A stretch of 64,000 nt of DNA from Microtetraspora niveoalba (GCF_001570405.1 NZ_BBYM01000008.1:62001-126000); one strand, 5' to 3'; shown: positions 49,652 to 58,884, counted from the first letter of the stretch. Notes: generated by a model from the sequence alone, not told the origin. Numbers and translations: made by a program.

Positions 49652-50079
49652 CCCGGCCCGTACGGCTTCCGCCTCCCCGCGCGGCCCGCCGCCGCCCCCC
49701 GGACACCGGGTCGATGACGGCGGAGACCGTGATGCTCGCGCCCGTCCTCCTGCTCTTCCTCATGTTCGTGGTGGGGGCGGGCCGGATCGTCGAGGCGCAG
49801 GGGGAGGTCAACGGCGCGGCCAGGGACGCGGCCCGCGCCGCCTCCGTACAGCGGACCCGGGCCGAGGCCGAGTCGGCGGCGGCCGAGACCGCCGCGGCCG
49901 TGCTCTCCGGCGAGTGCGACCCCCAGGTCGGCCTGGCGGGCACGGAGTGGGAGGAAGGCGGAGTCGTCCACGTCGCCGTGATGTGCGAGCTGGACCTCGA
50001 CTTCCTCGGCTTCGGCGCGTCCCGGCGGATGAAGGGGACCTCCGTCGCTCCGCTGGAGCAGTTCCGGAGGGTGGAATGA
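49648..50079 (+). CDS. TadE-like pseudopilin 2
   Basis: A 143-residue protein with leader RRPPDTG followed by SMTAETVMLAPVLLLFLMF: Gly cleavage site, Glu at +5, then the hydrophobic helix. The helix is followed by the ARDAARAAS segment typical of TadE/TadG proteins, and two cysteines (GECDP, VMCELD) probably pair. Overlaps both neighbours by four bases. Confidence 0.8.
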   Translation: MTRPVRLPPPRAARRRPPDTGSMTAETVMLAPVLLLFLMFVVGAGRIVEAQGEVNGAARDAARAASVQRTRAEAESAAAETAAAVLSGECDPQVGLAGTEWEEGGVVHVAVMCELDLDFLGFGASRRMKGTSVAPLEQFRRVE

Positions 50080-50624
50080 GCACCCGTGCGCGGTCCGGGG
50101 CGGACGCCATCGGGCGGTCGGGGCCCCGGCCGGGCGGGACGTCCGTACACGCCGGGACCGGTCCGGCGGTCGCGAGAGGGGCGCGAGGCCGGGGGCCGGG
50201 CGACCGGGGGTCGATGTCGGTCTTCGTGGTCGTCTTCTCCGTGGCCGTGTTCCTGCTCGCGGGGCTGCTCGTGGACGGCGGAGCGGCCATGAACGCCCGC
50301 CTCAGGGCGGCCGACGTGGCGGAGCAGGGGGCCCGTGCGGCGGCCGACCAGATCGACGTGGAGGCGCTGCGGGCCGACGGCCGGGTCCGGCTGCTCTCCG
50401 ACGAGGGCGTAGTGTGCGGCCGGGCGCGCGAGATCGTGGCGGCCCACGACGACCGGGGCGTACGGATGAGGCGGTGCGAGATCGGCGGAGGGCAGGCGGA
50501 GGTGACCGTCGAGGTCGGCGTCCGCTGGGACGCCGTCTTCCTGTCGATGCTCGGATTCGGCGGCTCGGAGGCGGCGGCCACCGCCACCGCCGGGCCGGAC
50601 GTGGGGGACGCGGGGGACGTATGA
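50076..50624 (+). CDS. TadG-like pilus-assembly protein
   Basis: A 182-residue protein: a Gly/Arg-rich leader, DRGSMSVFVVVFSVAVFLLAG as membrane segment, then the LLVDGGAAMNARLRAADVAEQGARAAA pattern of the TadE/TadG-like Flp assembly family, and two cysteines. Unlike the two TadE proteins it has Phe, not Glu, at +5 of the possible cleavage site, so it is probably not processed as a pilin. ATGA overlaps on both sides. Confidence 0.78.
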   Translation: MSTRARSGADAIGRSGPRPGGTSVHAGTGPAVARGARGRGPGDRGSMSVFVVVFSVAVFLLAGLLVDGGAAMNARLRAADVAEQGARAAADQIDVEALRADGRVRLLSDEGVVCGRAREIVAAHDDRGVRMRRCEIGGGQAEVTVEVGVRWDAVFLSMLGFGGSEAAATATAGPDVGDAGDV

Positions 50625-53600
50625 CAGGTGACGGCAACTCATGGCCGCGCGGCTCGGACTCGCCGGGCCGCCCCAGGGGAGCGGGCCGCCCGCCACACGG
50701 GGGGCGGCCTCCCGGCGGCGGCCGTTCGCCGGGGCAGCGGACGCCTCTGCCGCCCGCGTTCCCACCCTCCCGCGATCCCGCGCCGCCCGAGAGCCGGTCC
50801 ACCCGTCCGCCCGCCGGCGACCGGGAACGGCCCACACCGTCACCCGGTGGCGACCGGGAGCGGTCCACGCGGTCAACGGGCGGTGAGGCGGAGCGATCCG
50901 CCCGGCCGTCGAGTGAGGATCGGGAGTGGTCCGCGCGATCAGCGGACCGTGGGCAGGGGAGGCCCGTGGCGTTCCGGCGTCCCGACTCCCACCAGCATCG
51001 GCGGCCGGGACGCCGGGCCGCCTCCCGGCGTCCCGTCCGCATCCCGCCGCGACGGACGCCGCGCGACGTCCTCGCCGGGATCGCGGCTCTGCTGGCCCTC
51101 GTCGCCCTCGTGGGCGGTGTGCCGTACGCGCTGATCCGGCTGGCCGGGCCGCCGCTGCGGCCCGAGCTGCGCGACCTCGACCTGCTCACGAGCGACGTCG
51201 GCCCCGAGACGGTCATCGCGATCCTCGTCCTGCTGGTGTGGCTGGCCTGGCTGCAGCTTTTCGTCTGCGTGACCGTGGAGGTGTACGCCGGGATCCGCCG
51301 GGTGGGGATGCCCGCGCGGGTGCCCCTGTCCGGCGGCACCCAGGCGCTCGCCAACCGGCTCGTCTCGGCGGTGTTGCTGCTGTTCACGGCGGCCGCGGTG
51401 GCCGCCCCCGTGCTCGGGCCCGTGACGGGAGCGGGCGCGCCCCCGTCGATCCGCCCGCAGGCGGCCACGCTGTCGGCGCCCGTCGTCACGCCCGGCGACC
51501 GCCCGCCGCTTCAGGCCCGCGAGGTGAAGAAGGTCTACGTCGTGCAGCCGCCCCACGGGCGGCACCACGAGAGCCTGTGGGAGATCGCCGACAAATGCCT
51601 CGGGGACGGCCGCCGCTATCCCGAGATCTTCCGGCTGAACCAGCACAAGCAGCAGCCCGACGGCAGCCGGTTGCGGATGGCCGACCTGATCAGGCCCGGA
51701 TGGGTCCTCGACATGCCGGACGACGCGCGGAACGTCCTGGTCGTCCCGGTGGACGAGGACCGGCCGGTCACCCTGGAACACCACCCCCTGATGCCGTCCG
51801 ACACGAGCGGCGACCTGAGCGACGACCTGGACCGCGGCGCCGCCGGCCGTGACCCGTACGGGGAGACCGGGAGGGACGCGGGCGGTGACGCGGCGTCGGG
51901 AAAGGACGATTTCCGGTTGCCGCCGCCCGCCCTCCCCGAACGACCCGGCGAAACCACCGCGGAGCACCCGCGATCGGACCGGCCGTCGGAAGTGTCGGAC
52001 CCGTCCCGCGAGAGGCGCGCGGAGCCCGAACGGCCCGCGGCGGAAGACGGCACGGAAGACGGCAAGGAGAACGGCAGGACGGGCGACGCCGAAGGCGACG
52101 CGGCCTCCCGCGGCGAGCCCTCCCGCCCGGGCCGGGAGCGCTCCGAGCCCGGCGGCCGGGAGCCGTCCCTGTCCGGACGCCACGCGCAGGAGGACGACGC
52201 CGGTCTCGACCTGGTGGACTGTCTCGCCGCCGCGTCGCTGGCGGCGGCGGGACTGCTCGCCCTGCTCGGCCGCCGGCGCAGGGAGCAGCTCTGGCGGCGC
52301 GCCTTCGGCCGTAGGGTCGTCCCGCCCCGAGGGGACGCCGCGCGGGCCGAGGTCGCGATCCGCCTCGGAGCCGACGCGCCGGGCAGCCGGATGCTCGACC
52401 TCGGCCTGCGCCTCCTGGGCGGGCTGCTCGCGGAGCAGGGCAGGCGCCCGCCGACGATCTACGCGGTCCACCTGTCCAGCAGGGGGCTGGACCTGTGGAT
52501 CCACCCCGCCGACATGGACGCGCCCGCCCCCTGGGAGGCGTGCGACGGCGGGCAGGTCTGGCGGCTCCACGCGCACGACGGCCGCCGGATCGACGAGGGG
52601 GACCTCGCCGGGGTGCCCGCGCCCTATCCGGGGCTCGTCTCGCTGGGCACCGCCGACGGCGGCAGGGTGCTCGTCGACCTGGAGGCCGCGCAGGGCGTCG
52701 TCGCGATGGAGGGGGCGCGGACCGTCGCGGCCATGTCCGCGCTCGCCGTCGAGCTGGCCACCAACCGCTGGTCGGACCACATGCGGCTCACCCTCGTCGG
52801 GTTCGGCGAGGAGCTCGCCCTGATCGCGCCCGACCGGATCCGCGTCGCGGGCGGCCTCGCCGAGGTCCTGCCCGAGCTGGAGGAGCGCGCCGCGCGGCAG
52901 ACCGGAGACGTCCTCACCGGGCGGATCCATTCCCGGGTGGCCGATCCCGCCTGGACGCCGCACTACCTGCTCTCGGCGATCCGGCCGGACGAGGACGAGG
53001 CGCGCCGCCTCGCCCTGCTCGGCAAGGCGACCCGAACGGCCACCGGGTACGTCGTGGCGGGCGGCATGCCGTACGCGACCTGGACCTGGGAGATCACCGA
53101 CGACGACCGCGCCAGGATCGACGCCCTGGGGTTCGAGGTCGACGCCCAGCTTCTCCCGCGCCGCCACTACGCGGCCGTCGTCGACCTGTTCCGTACGGCG
53201 CAGCGCACCGAGGGGGAGCCGCTTCCCGAGCCCGAGGTGCGGGTGCCCGACGAGCCCCCGTCGATCGAGGTCCGGATCCTCGGGCCGATCGAGATCGGCC
53301 CGGTGCCCCCGCTGGAGGAGGGCAGGACGGCGCTCGCCCACGAGATGGTCGTCTACCTGGCCACGCACCCGGCGGGAGTCCACCCGGTCGTGCTCGGCGG
53401 CGTCCTGTGGCCGCGCGGCGTGCAGGCGGCCGTCCGCGACGCCGCCGTGGCGCGCGTGGTCGAGTGGCTCGGCGCCGACGCCGAGGGCCGCCCCCACGTC
53501 GAGCCGGACGAGTCGGGACGGCTGCGGCTCGGACCCGAGATCAGGAGTGACTGGCATCTGTTCCAGGAGCTGGTCCGCCGGTCCCGTGACCAGCATCCGG

Positions 53601-54037
53601 AGGCGGAGGTCCTCCTCCTGGAGAAGGCGGTGGGGCTGGTGCGCGGGCCGTTGCTGAGCGGCCGTCCGGCGGGCCGGTACGCCTGGCTCGCCGCCGACTC
53701 CCTGGAGTACGACGTCACGGCGAGCGTGGCGGACGCCGCGCACCGCCTCTGCGAGCTGAGGCTGGCCCGGGGCGAGGCGGAGGCGGCGGTCGCGGCGGCC
53801 CGGGCCGGGCTGCTCCTCGCGGCCGACGACGAGGGCCTGTGGCGTGACCTGCTGCGGGCCGCGCACGCGACCGGCGACCGCGCCCGGCTGCGGGCCGTGG
53901 CCGACGGCCTGCGCCGGAGGGCGACGTCCCATCCCTACGGGGGCGGCATGGCTCCCGAAACGGAGGCGCTGATCGATGAGCTGCTCCCCGAATGGCGCGG
54001 GGACGCCGCCGGCCTCGGCTCCCCGCGTCTCGCGTGA
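50621..54037 (+). CDS. Membrane protein with LysM and SARP-like (winged helix + BTAD) domains
   Basis: A 1138-residue protein. The first 145 residues are Pro/Arg/Gly-rich; membrane helices lie at about 148-168, 195-218 and 248-270. A LysM domain (about 313-365, SLWEIADKCLGDGRRYPEIF then RLN) follows, then a 150-residue charged linker and another hydrophobic segment (about 528-548). The C-terminal half ends with a winged-helix-like region (about 880-965, VEVRILGPIEIG-like start) and a bacterial transcriptional activator domain (about 970-1110). SARP regulators are normally soluble. Linkage to the Tad operon (ATGA overlap with the tadG-like gene) suggests a pilus-coupled sensor or assembly platform. 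Confidence 0.82.
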   Translation: MTGDGNSWPRGSDSPGRPRGAGRPPHGGRPPGGGRSPGQRTPLPPAFPPSRDPAPPESRSTRPPAGDRERPTPSPGGDRERSTRSTGGEAERSARPSSEDREWSARSADRGQGRPVAFRRPDSHQHRRPGRRAASRRPVRIPPRRTPRDVLAGIAALLALVALVGGVPYALIRLAGPPLRPELRDLDLLTSDVGPETVIAILVLLVWLAWLQLFVCVTVEVYAGIRRVGMPARVPLSGGTQALANRLVSAVLLLFTAAAVAAPVLGPVTGAGAPPSIRPQAATLSAPVVTPGDRPPLQAREVKKVYVVQPPHGRHHESLWEIADKCLGDGRRYPEIFRLNQHKQQPDGSRLRMADLIRPGWVLDMPDDARNVLVVPVDEDRPVTLEHHPLMPSDTSGDLSDDLDRGAAGRDPYGETGRDAGGDAASGKDDFRLPPPALPERPGETTAEHPRSDRPSEVSDPSRERRAEPERPAAEDGTEDGKENGRTGDAEGDAASRGEPSRPGRERSEPGGREPSLSGRHAQEDDAGLDLVDCLAAASLAAAGLLALLGRRRREQLWRRAFGRRVVPPRGDAARAEVAIRLGADAPGSRMLDLGLRLLGGLLAEQGRRPPTIYAVHLSSRGLDLWIHPADMDAPAPWEACDGGQVWRLHAHDGRRIDEGDLAGVPAPYPGLVSLGTADGGRVLVDLEAAQGVVAMEGARTVAAMSALAVELATNRWSDHMRLTLVGFGEELALIAPDRIRVAGGLAEVLPELEERAARQTGDVLTGRIHSRVADPAWTPHYLLSAIRPDEDEARRLALLGKATRTATGYVVAGGMPYATWTWEITDDDRARIDALGFEVDAQLLPRRHYAAVVDLFRTAQRTEGEPLPEPEVRVPDEPPSIEVRILGPIEIGPVPPLEEGRTALAHEMVVYLATHPAGVHPVVLGGVLWPRGVQAAVRDAAVARVVEWLGADAEGRPHVEPDESGRLRLGPEIRSDWHLFQELVRRSRDQHPEAEVLLLEKAVGLVRGPLLSGRPAGRYAWLAADSLEYDVTASVADAAHRLCELRLARGEAEAAVAAARAGLLLAADDEGLWRDLLRAAHATGDRARLRAVADGLRRRATSHPYGGGMAPETEALIDELLPEWRGDAAGLGSPRLA

Positions 54038-54156
54038 CGGCGGCCGGATGGGATCGACAGCGGCGCACCGGGGCGGGACCGGCGGGATCGGCGAGGGCGG
54101 GAGCGCCGGGGTTGAACATTCCGGCTGTTTCAGGATTCGTCAGAGGGAGGTCGGCG

Positions 54157-54849
54157 GTGCGCGTTCATCGTGACGTCCGGTTCGCCGCCGCCGCGCTGGC
54201 CGGCTGCCTCATGGCCGCCGCCTGCGCGCCGTCCCGCGCCGAGCCGCGGTTCGAGCCCGCGGGCGGTCCCGCCGCGACGGCCGCCGAGAGCACCCCCGGC
54301 GCCGTACGTGGGACGCCCGAGCCGTCCATCACCCCGGGCGTCGAGCGGGTCTCCGCCGGGGACGGGCTGCGCGTCGAGATCGAGTGGCCCTCGGGGCTGG
54401 ACGCCGACGTCGTCGGAGGAGTCCGCATGTACGCGGAGAGCTACACGGCCACCTGGCGGGCCGTCACCAGCGGCGGGCGGGACACCGCCTATGTCCACAC
54501 CGTGGAGGAGACGGCCCTCCGCGACGCCGCGACCCGCCTGCGTTCGTTCCTCGACCGGAGGATGTCCGCCCGCGGCGTGGCCCGGCTGTACGCGCTGCGG
54601 GTCGACTCGAAGGTCGAGATCGGCGACCGGATGGGCGTTCAGGTGCTCGGCTGCGTGGACGAGTCCGGCGTCCGGATGACCGACCAGGAGGGGAACCCGG
54701 TCGCCGACCAGCCGGGCTGGACCCGCCCGCCGCTCTCGACCTACCTGTGGGTCGCGGCGGTCGGCCGGGACGAGCAGGGAGTCTGGCGGGTCCGGACGTT
54801 CCGCATCGCCACCTATCCGTCCGCGTCCGCCAAGAGGTGCGCCCGATGA
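54157..54849 (+). CDS. Tad-locus lipoprotein
   Basis: A 230-residue protein starting at GTG, 6 bases after AGGGAGG. The signal ends in LMAAAC, a lipobox, so the mature protein would be lipid-anchored. A Pro/Thr-rich stretch precedes a soluble alpha/beta domain (VRMYAESYTATWRAV; a cysteine in LGCVDES). The family is not recognised; similar lipoproteins occur after Tad genes in other actinomycetes, where they may hold the pilus at the surface. Its stop overlaps a 31-codon ORF. Confidence 0.72.
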   Translation: MRVHRDVRFAAAALAGCLMAAACAPSRAEPRFEPAGGPAATAAESTPGAVRGTPEPSITPGVERVSAGDGLRVEIEWPSGLDADVVGGVRMYAESYTATWRAVTSGGRDTAYVHTVEETALRDAATRLRSFLDRRMSARGVARLYALRVDSKVEIGDRMGVQVLGCVDESGVRMTDQEGNPVADQPGWTRPPLSTYLWVAAVGRDEQGVWRVRTFRIATYPSASAKRCAR

Positions 54850-54941
54850 ACGACCTCGATGCCCTCCGTTCGCCTTCGCGAGCCTCGTCCGGTGGGGTGG
54901 TGGGCGCCTTGGCCGAGCCCACGAGGGGGTGCGCCGGATGA
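54846..54941 (+). CDS. 31-codon ORF coupled to both neighbours
   Basis: ATG at 54846 overlaps the lipoprotein stop (ATGA), and the TGA at 54939-54941 overlaps the ATG of the next gene (ATGA). The product begins MNDLDALRSPSRASS and has no recognisable features. Its main interest is that it bridges two genes exactly, keeping ribosomes moving across an otherwise 88-bp gap. It could be a translational coupler, a small protein, or chance. Confidence 0.4.
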   Translation: MNDLDALRSPSRASSGGVVGALAEPTRGCAG

Positions 54942-55948
54942 GATCCCCGTTCGCGCCGCTGCGCTCGCCCCGCGTCCTGGCCCTGTGCGCGACGGTGGCC
55001 GTGACCGTCACCGCCGCCGGGGGCCCGCTCGCGTCCGCGGCGGCGGACCCGAAGCCGGGGACGGGCAATCCGACCGCCGAGGGGTTCCAGGAGGGCCGCA
55101 CCGCGGGGGTGCGGCTGGCGAACTCCTCCATCGTGCTTTCCGGCAACGGCCTCGGAGGCAAGGGGGCGAAGGGCGACGGCTACCGGATGCCGCGCCCCTG
55201 CTGGTACGAGCCGTACAAGAACGCCGAGGAGATGGTGCGCGCGGAGGACGAGTCCCTGCGTCACGCCCTCGGGGCGGACCCCGATCTCAACGTCTCCGGC
55301 GGTACGGTCGACGACCTTCTCCGGCAGTACCGGGACAAACTCGGGCAGGAGGGCCGCTGGTGGCGCGCCGCCTACAACGCCGGCGACCAGAGCGGCGTGG
55401 CCTGCGTGGCCTCCCTGGCCCCCGCCGTGTGGGTCGCGGACGGCCAGACCCCTCCGGCGGGCATCACCCCCGAGGAGTTGCTGCAGATCGCCAGGGCCGC
55501 GCTGACCGTGCCCGAGCCGAAGATCAAGCTGAGCCCGGACGCGAAGAGCTTCGTCAACCTGCCCACCTGGGTCTGGCTGGAGGGCGCCGGGCCGGTGACC
55601 CGCACCGTCACCGCCACCCTGCCCGGCGTGATGAGCGCGACGGTGACGGCCACGCTCAAGAACATCGAGATCGACTCGGGCACCGCGTCCGACCGCGCCG
55701 AGGTCCGCGACGACTGCGGCCCCACCGGGCGCCCGTACGCCAAGGGCGGCGACTTCACCTGCGGCGTCCGCTACCTGAGAGCCTCGATCGACCTGCCGCG
55801 CCAGGTCTACACGATGACCGTCACCGCCGTGTGGCCGGTGACCGGCGCGGTCGGCCAGGGAGGCGCCCCCATCGCGTACGCCCCGCTGCGGGCCGCCGTC
55901 ACCAGGGACGTGCCCGTCGGCGAGGTCCAGTCCGTCGTCACGGGATGA
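54938..55948 (+). CDS. Secreted protein at the end of the Tad operon
   Basis: A 336-residue protein with a Sec signal peptide (ending ASAAA, about residue 36). The mature part has a helical segment (NAEEMVRAEDESLRHALG) and then a beta-rich region (TRTVTATLPGVMSATVTATLKN), with cysteines at PCWYEP, VACVAS, DDCGP and FTCGV, likely two disulfides. GAGGGGG lies 8 bases before the ATG. Family not recognised. It is probably an exported partner of the pilus. Its end overlaps the convergent NPCBM gene by 11 bases. Confidence 0.75.
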   Translation: MRSPFAPLRSPRVLALCATVAVTVTAAGGPLASAAADPKPGTGNPTAEGFQEGRTAGVRLANSSIVLSGNGLGGKGAKGDGYRMPRPCWYEPYKNAEEMVRAEDESLRHALGADPDLNVSGGTVDDLLRQYRDKLGQEGRWWRAAYNAGDQSGVACVASLAPAVWVADGQTPPAGITPEELLQIARAALTVPEPKIKLSPDAKSFVNLPTWVWLEGAGPVTRTVTATLPGVMSATVTATLKNIEIDSGTASDRAEVRDDCGPTGRPYAKGGDFTCGVRYLRASIDLPRQVYTMTVTAVWPVTGAVGQGGAPIAYAPLRAAVTRDVPVGEVQSVVTG

Positions 55949-56672
55949 GGTGGGGGTCCCCCCAGACCGCGGTCGGCCGGGAGCACCCGTTCGCCAGGAC
56001 CTCGAGGATCAACGTCTGGGTGTCGTCGAGCGCAATGTCGATCGTGTTCGGCTGCGCGTACTGCGCGGCCCGTGCCCCGATCTGCTCATCGGAGTCCGCG
56101 CGGTCGTCCTGGTCCCTGTCCGCGTACACGCGGAAATCGACGGTGCCGGTTCGCGCGGATCCGATCACCTCGTCACTCACCCCGACCGTGGCCCGGAAGC
56201 GCGAGTACGGCTTGTCGAGGTGGTAACGGGTTTGCGTGGGGAGACCGCAGCTCACGCCCTCCACCGCGAGGCTCTTCTCGTGGCTCTTGGAGGCCAGCGC
56301 GTACGTGCCCTGCAGCCAGGCGGATCCGACCGGCGTGAGGTCGGCCAGGTGGAGACGCGACTCACCGGGGGGTGGGGAGTCGGATGACGTGTCGGGTTCC
56401 GGCCGCGTGGGCTCCGAGGACGGACCCGGGGCCGCGGCGCCCGCCGTGACGGTCGCGGTGACCGTCACGGTGGCGGTGGCGGCGGGCGTCGGATCGCCGC
56501 CCGAAGGGTTGATCTGGAGATAGCCGGTGAGGACCGAGAACACACCGCCGAGGAATGCGGCACCGAGTGTGCCGACAGCGGTGATGATCGCCACCTTCAC
56601 GGTGGAATCGGTCCCCGTGGAGGACTCGCGCGTTTCGTCCATGGGGACCGGGGATGGTTCGTGTCTCCGCAC
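55938..56672 (-). CDS. Membrane-anchored NPCBM-like surface protein
   Basis: A 244-residue protein: one membrane helix near the N-terminus (about 25-50), a Thr/Val/Pro-rich stalk, and a C-terminal domain (about 105-240) with YHLDKPYSRFRATVGV, TVDFRVYADR and TLILEVLANG. These are the strands of NPCBM (NEW2) carbohydrate-binding domains. A cysteine pair (VSCGLP, NGCSRP) may bridge. The GTG at 56672 was kept; the ATG at 56642 (MDETRES) is a possible alternative, as neither has a good ribosome site. Confidence 0.75.
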   Translation of the reverse strand: MRRHEPSPVPMDETRESSTGTDSTVKVAIITAVGTLGAAFLGGVFSVLTGYLQINPSGGDPTPAATATVTVTATVTAGAAAPGPSSEPTRPEPDTSSDSPPPGESRLHLADLTPVGSAWLQGTYALASKSHEKSLAVEGVSCGLPTQTRYHLDKPYSRFRATVGVSDEVIGSARTGTVDFRVYADRDQDDRADSDEQIGARAAQYAQPNTIDIALDDTQTLILEVLANGCSRPTAVWGDPHLIP

Positions 56673-56764
56673 CTGACAGACGGTATCGACAAGACGGTCA
56701 GGACGGACCTGTGTTCATTGTCCTGTGATCTCGGCGGATCTCGGCTGAGTTCCGCTGGAGCCGA

Positions 56765-57259
56765 TCATCCTCGGCGCTCGTGGGCGAGCAGCCACTCCTT
56801 CACCGGGACCCCGTAGTAGTAGCCGCCGAACCCGCCCGTCGTCGGCAGGACCCGGTGGCACGGGACGAACGGCGCGATCAGGTTCTGCGCGCACGCCGAG
56901 CCCGCCGCCCTGGCCGCCGTCCTCGGCAGCCCCGCCATCTCCGCCAGCGTCCCGTACGACACGGTGGTGCCGGCCGGTACGCTGCGCAGCGCCGTGTAGA
57001 GCCGCTGCCGGGTCGGCGTCCCCGGCTGTGTCACCGGGACCCGGTCCAGGGCGTCGAGCTCGCCGTCCAGATAGTCGCGTACGGCCTGGGCGGCGTCGCC
57101 GAGGTCGCCCTCGACCAGCGGCAGCTCGCGCAGCGCCGCCGGGAGGCGGTCGAACTGCTCCTTCGGGTCCGCGCAGAACCCGGCCGCCACGACGACGCCG
57201 TCCCGCGCGAGTACGCTCACCGGGCCCACGGGGGTGGGCAGCACCTGAGCAACGATCAT
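56765..57259 (-). CDS. ogt: Methylated-DNA-protein-cysteine methyltransferase (Ogt)
   Basis: A 164-residue O6-alkylguanine-DNA alkyltransferase. The acceptor cysteine is Cys134 in FVPCHRVLPTTGGFGGY; the usual helix-turn-helix stretch VSYGTLAEMAGLP and RAAGSA arginine finger region precede it. Enzyme repairs O6-methylguanine by irreversible transfer to itself. It lies 76 bp downstream of the ada-alkA gene on the same strand, a common alkylation-repair pairing. Confidence 0.94.
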   Translation of the reverse strand: MIVAQVLPTPVGPVSVLARDGVVVAAGFCADPKEQFDRLPAALRELPLVEGDLGDAAQAVRDYLDGELDALDRVPVTQPGTPTRQRLYTALRSVPAGTTVSYGTLAEMAGLPRTAARAAGSACAQNLIAPFVPCHRVLPTTGGFGGYYYGVPVKEWLLAHERRG

Positions 57260-57335
57260 GTCGATCGCGGCGGGCGCAGGCGGCCCGCCGCTCCCTCCTG
57301 TCTGGCGTTCCTGTCCGATGTTCTTCAGATGTTCT

Positions 57336-58871
57336 TCAGATGGCGCAGGCGGCGGCCGGGGGCGCGGACGAGCTCCACAGGTGGAGCGCCGCGTACGCCC
57401 TCCAGGGCCGCCACCGCTCGGCGTGCTCGGCCGGGATGCCGAGGCACTGCATGGTCTTCTTCAGCACCAGGTCGCCGCCCGGCCACGCGTCCGGGTCGCC
57501 GAGCGCGCGCAGCGCGACGTAGCTCGCGGTCCACGGCCCGATCCCCGGGATCTCCAGCAGCTTGGCCGTGGTCTCGGGCACGTCCTCGGCGCCGTCGAGG
57601 TCGATCCGCCCCTCGGCGACGGCCTCGGCGAGGGCGCGCAGCGTGGCGACCCTGCGATCGGTGAGGCCGATGCCGGTGAGGTCCGCCCCGGCGAGCCGGT
57701 CGGCCGTGGGGAAGAGCGTCGTCACCGCCGCGGTCTCCCGGCCGTCCCGGTCCGGCGCCGCCACGTCGACGACCGTGCCCGCCCGGGCCGCGATCCGACC
57801 CAGCAGGGTCCTCGCCCCCGCGACGGAGATCTGCTGCCCCACGACCGCGCGTACGGCCAGCTCGAAGCCGTCGAACGCGCCGGGCACCCGCAGGCCGGGA
57901 CGCTCCGCGACCAGCGGGGCGAGGGACGTGGCGCCGAGCGCCGAGGCGATCGGCTCGGGGTCGGCGTCCAGGTCGAGCAGGCGGCGGCAGCGCGCCACGA
58001 ACCGGGCGAGCCGCCGGGTGTCGTCCGTACGCACGGTGAGCCGGATGTGGTCGGCCATGGGCACGAGCGTGATCCACCCGCCGGGGACGGCCCGCAGGTA
58101 GGTCGCCTCGCCGGGCGAACGCCCGTCCGGCCCGCCGGCGCCCTGCTCCGGCGGCTCCGGGAGGGTGACGGACTCGGTGCCCGGGATGGCGCGGGCGGCG
58201 AGATACCGGAACATCGGCGCCGCGTCGTACGGAGGACGGTAGTGCAGCCGCAGGGTGAGTCCGTGGGGGAACAGGTGCGGCGACGCCCCGCCGCTCAGCG
58301 GCCCGTTGGCCTTCCTGAGGTCGCCGGGGGCGAAGCCGTACGACTCCTTCATGGCGGCGTTGAACTGGCGGACGCTGCCGAACCCCGCCGCGAACGCGAC
58401 GTCCGTGATGGACAGGCGGGTCTCGGTGAGCAGCTGCTTGGCCAGCAGCAGCCGCCTGGTCCTGGCGACGGCGAGCGGCCCGGTCCCCAGCTCGGCGACG
58501 AACAGCCGGTGCAGGTGGCGTTCGGTGACGTTGAGCCGCCGCGCGAGGCCGCCGACGCCGTGGTCGTCGGCCTCGCCGTCGCCGATGAGGCGGAGCGCCC
58601 GCCCGACGAGGTCCGCTCGTACGTCCCAGCCGGGGGCGCCCGGGCTCAGCTCGGGACGGCACCGGCGGCAGGGCCGGAACCCCGCCGCCTCGGCTCCGGC
58701 CGCGTGCCGGTAGAACCGGACGTTCTTGCGCGCCGGGGTGCGGGCCGGGCAGACCGGCCGGCAGTAGATGCCCGTGGAGGTGACCGCCGTGTAGAAACGC
58801 CCGTCGAAGCGGGAGTCACGGGCGGAGACCGCCGCGTAGCACGAGTCGAAGTCAAGCTGTCGCGTGCTCAC
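57336..58871 (-). CDS. Bifunctional Ada-type regulator / AlkA DNA glycosylase
   Basis: A 511-residue fusion. Residues 1-78 are the Ada zinc domain with Cys37, Cys41, Cys68 and Cys71 (phosphotriester repair, Cys37 as acceptor by analogy). Residues 85-185 are an AraC-type helix-turn-helix (VTERHLHRLF; SITDVAFAAGFGSVRQF). Residues 205-500 are AlkA with the HhH motif LEIPGIGPWTASYVALRALG and catalytic Asp in WPGGDLVL. It senses methylation damage and removes alkylated bases. The GTG start is preceded, 7 bases upstream, by TACGGT with no ribosome site, so it may be leaderless. Confidence 0.94.
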   Translation of the reverse strand: MSTRQLDFDSCYAAVSARDSRFDGRFYTAVTSTGIYCRPVCPARTPARKNVRFYRHAAGAEAAGFRPCRRCRPELSPGAPGWDVRADLVGRALRLIGDGEADDHGVGGLARRLNVTERHLHRLFVAELGTGPLAVARTRRLLLAKQLLTETRLSITDVAFAAGFGSVRQFNAAMKESYGFAPGDLRKANGPLSGGASPHLFPHGLTLRLHYRPPYDAAPMFRYLAARAIPGTESVTLPEPPEQGAGGPDGRSPGEATYLRAVPGGWITLVPMADHIRLTVRTDDTRRLARFVARCRRLLDLDADPEPIASALGATSLAPLVAERPGLRVPGAFDGFELAVRAVVGQQISVAGARTLLGRIAARAGTVVDVAAPDRDGRETAAVTTLFPTADRLAGADLTGIGLTDRRVATLRALAEAVAEGRIDLDGAEDVPETTAKLLEIPGIGPWTASYVALRALGDPDAWPGGDLVLKKTMQCLGIPAEHAERWRPWRAYAALHLWSSSAPPAAACAI

Positions 58872-58878
58872 GTCTTCG

Positions 58879-58884
58879 ACCGTA
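58879..58884 (-). promoter_or_regulatory. -10 element of a probable leaderless promoter (ada-alkA)
   Basis: TACGGT on the minus strand fits TAnnnT and ends 7 bases before the GTG start at 58871, placing transcription start at the codon. Confidence 0.4.
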
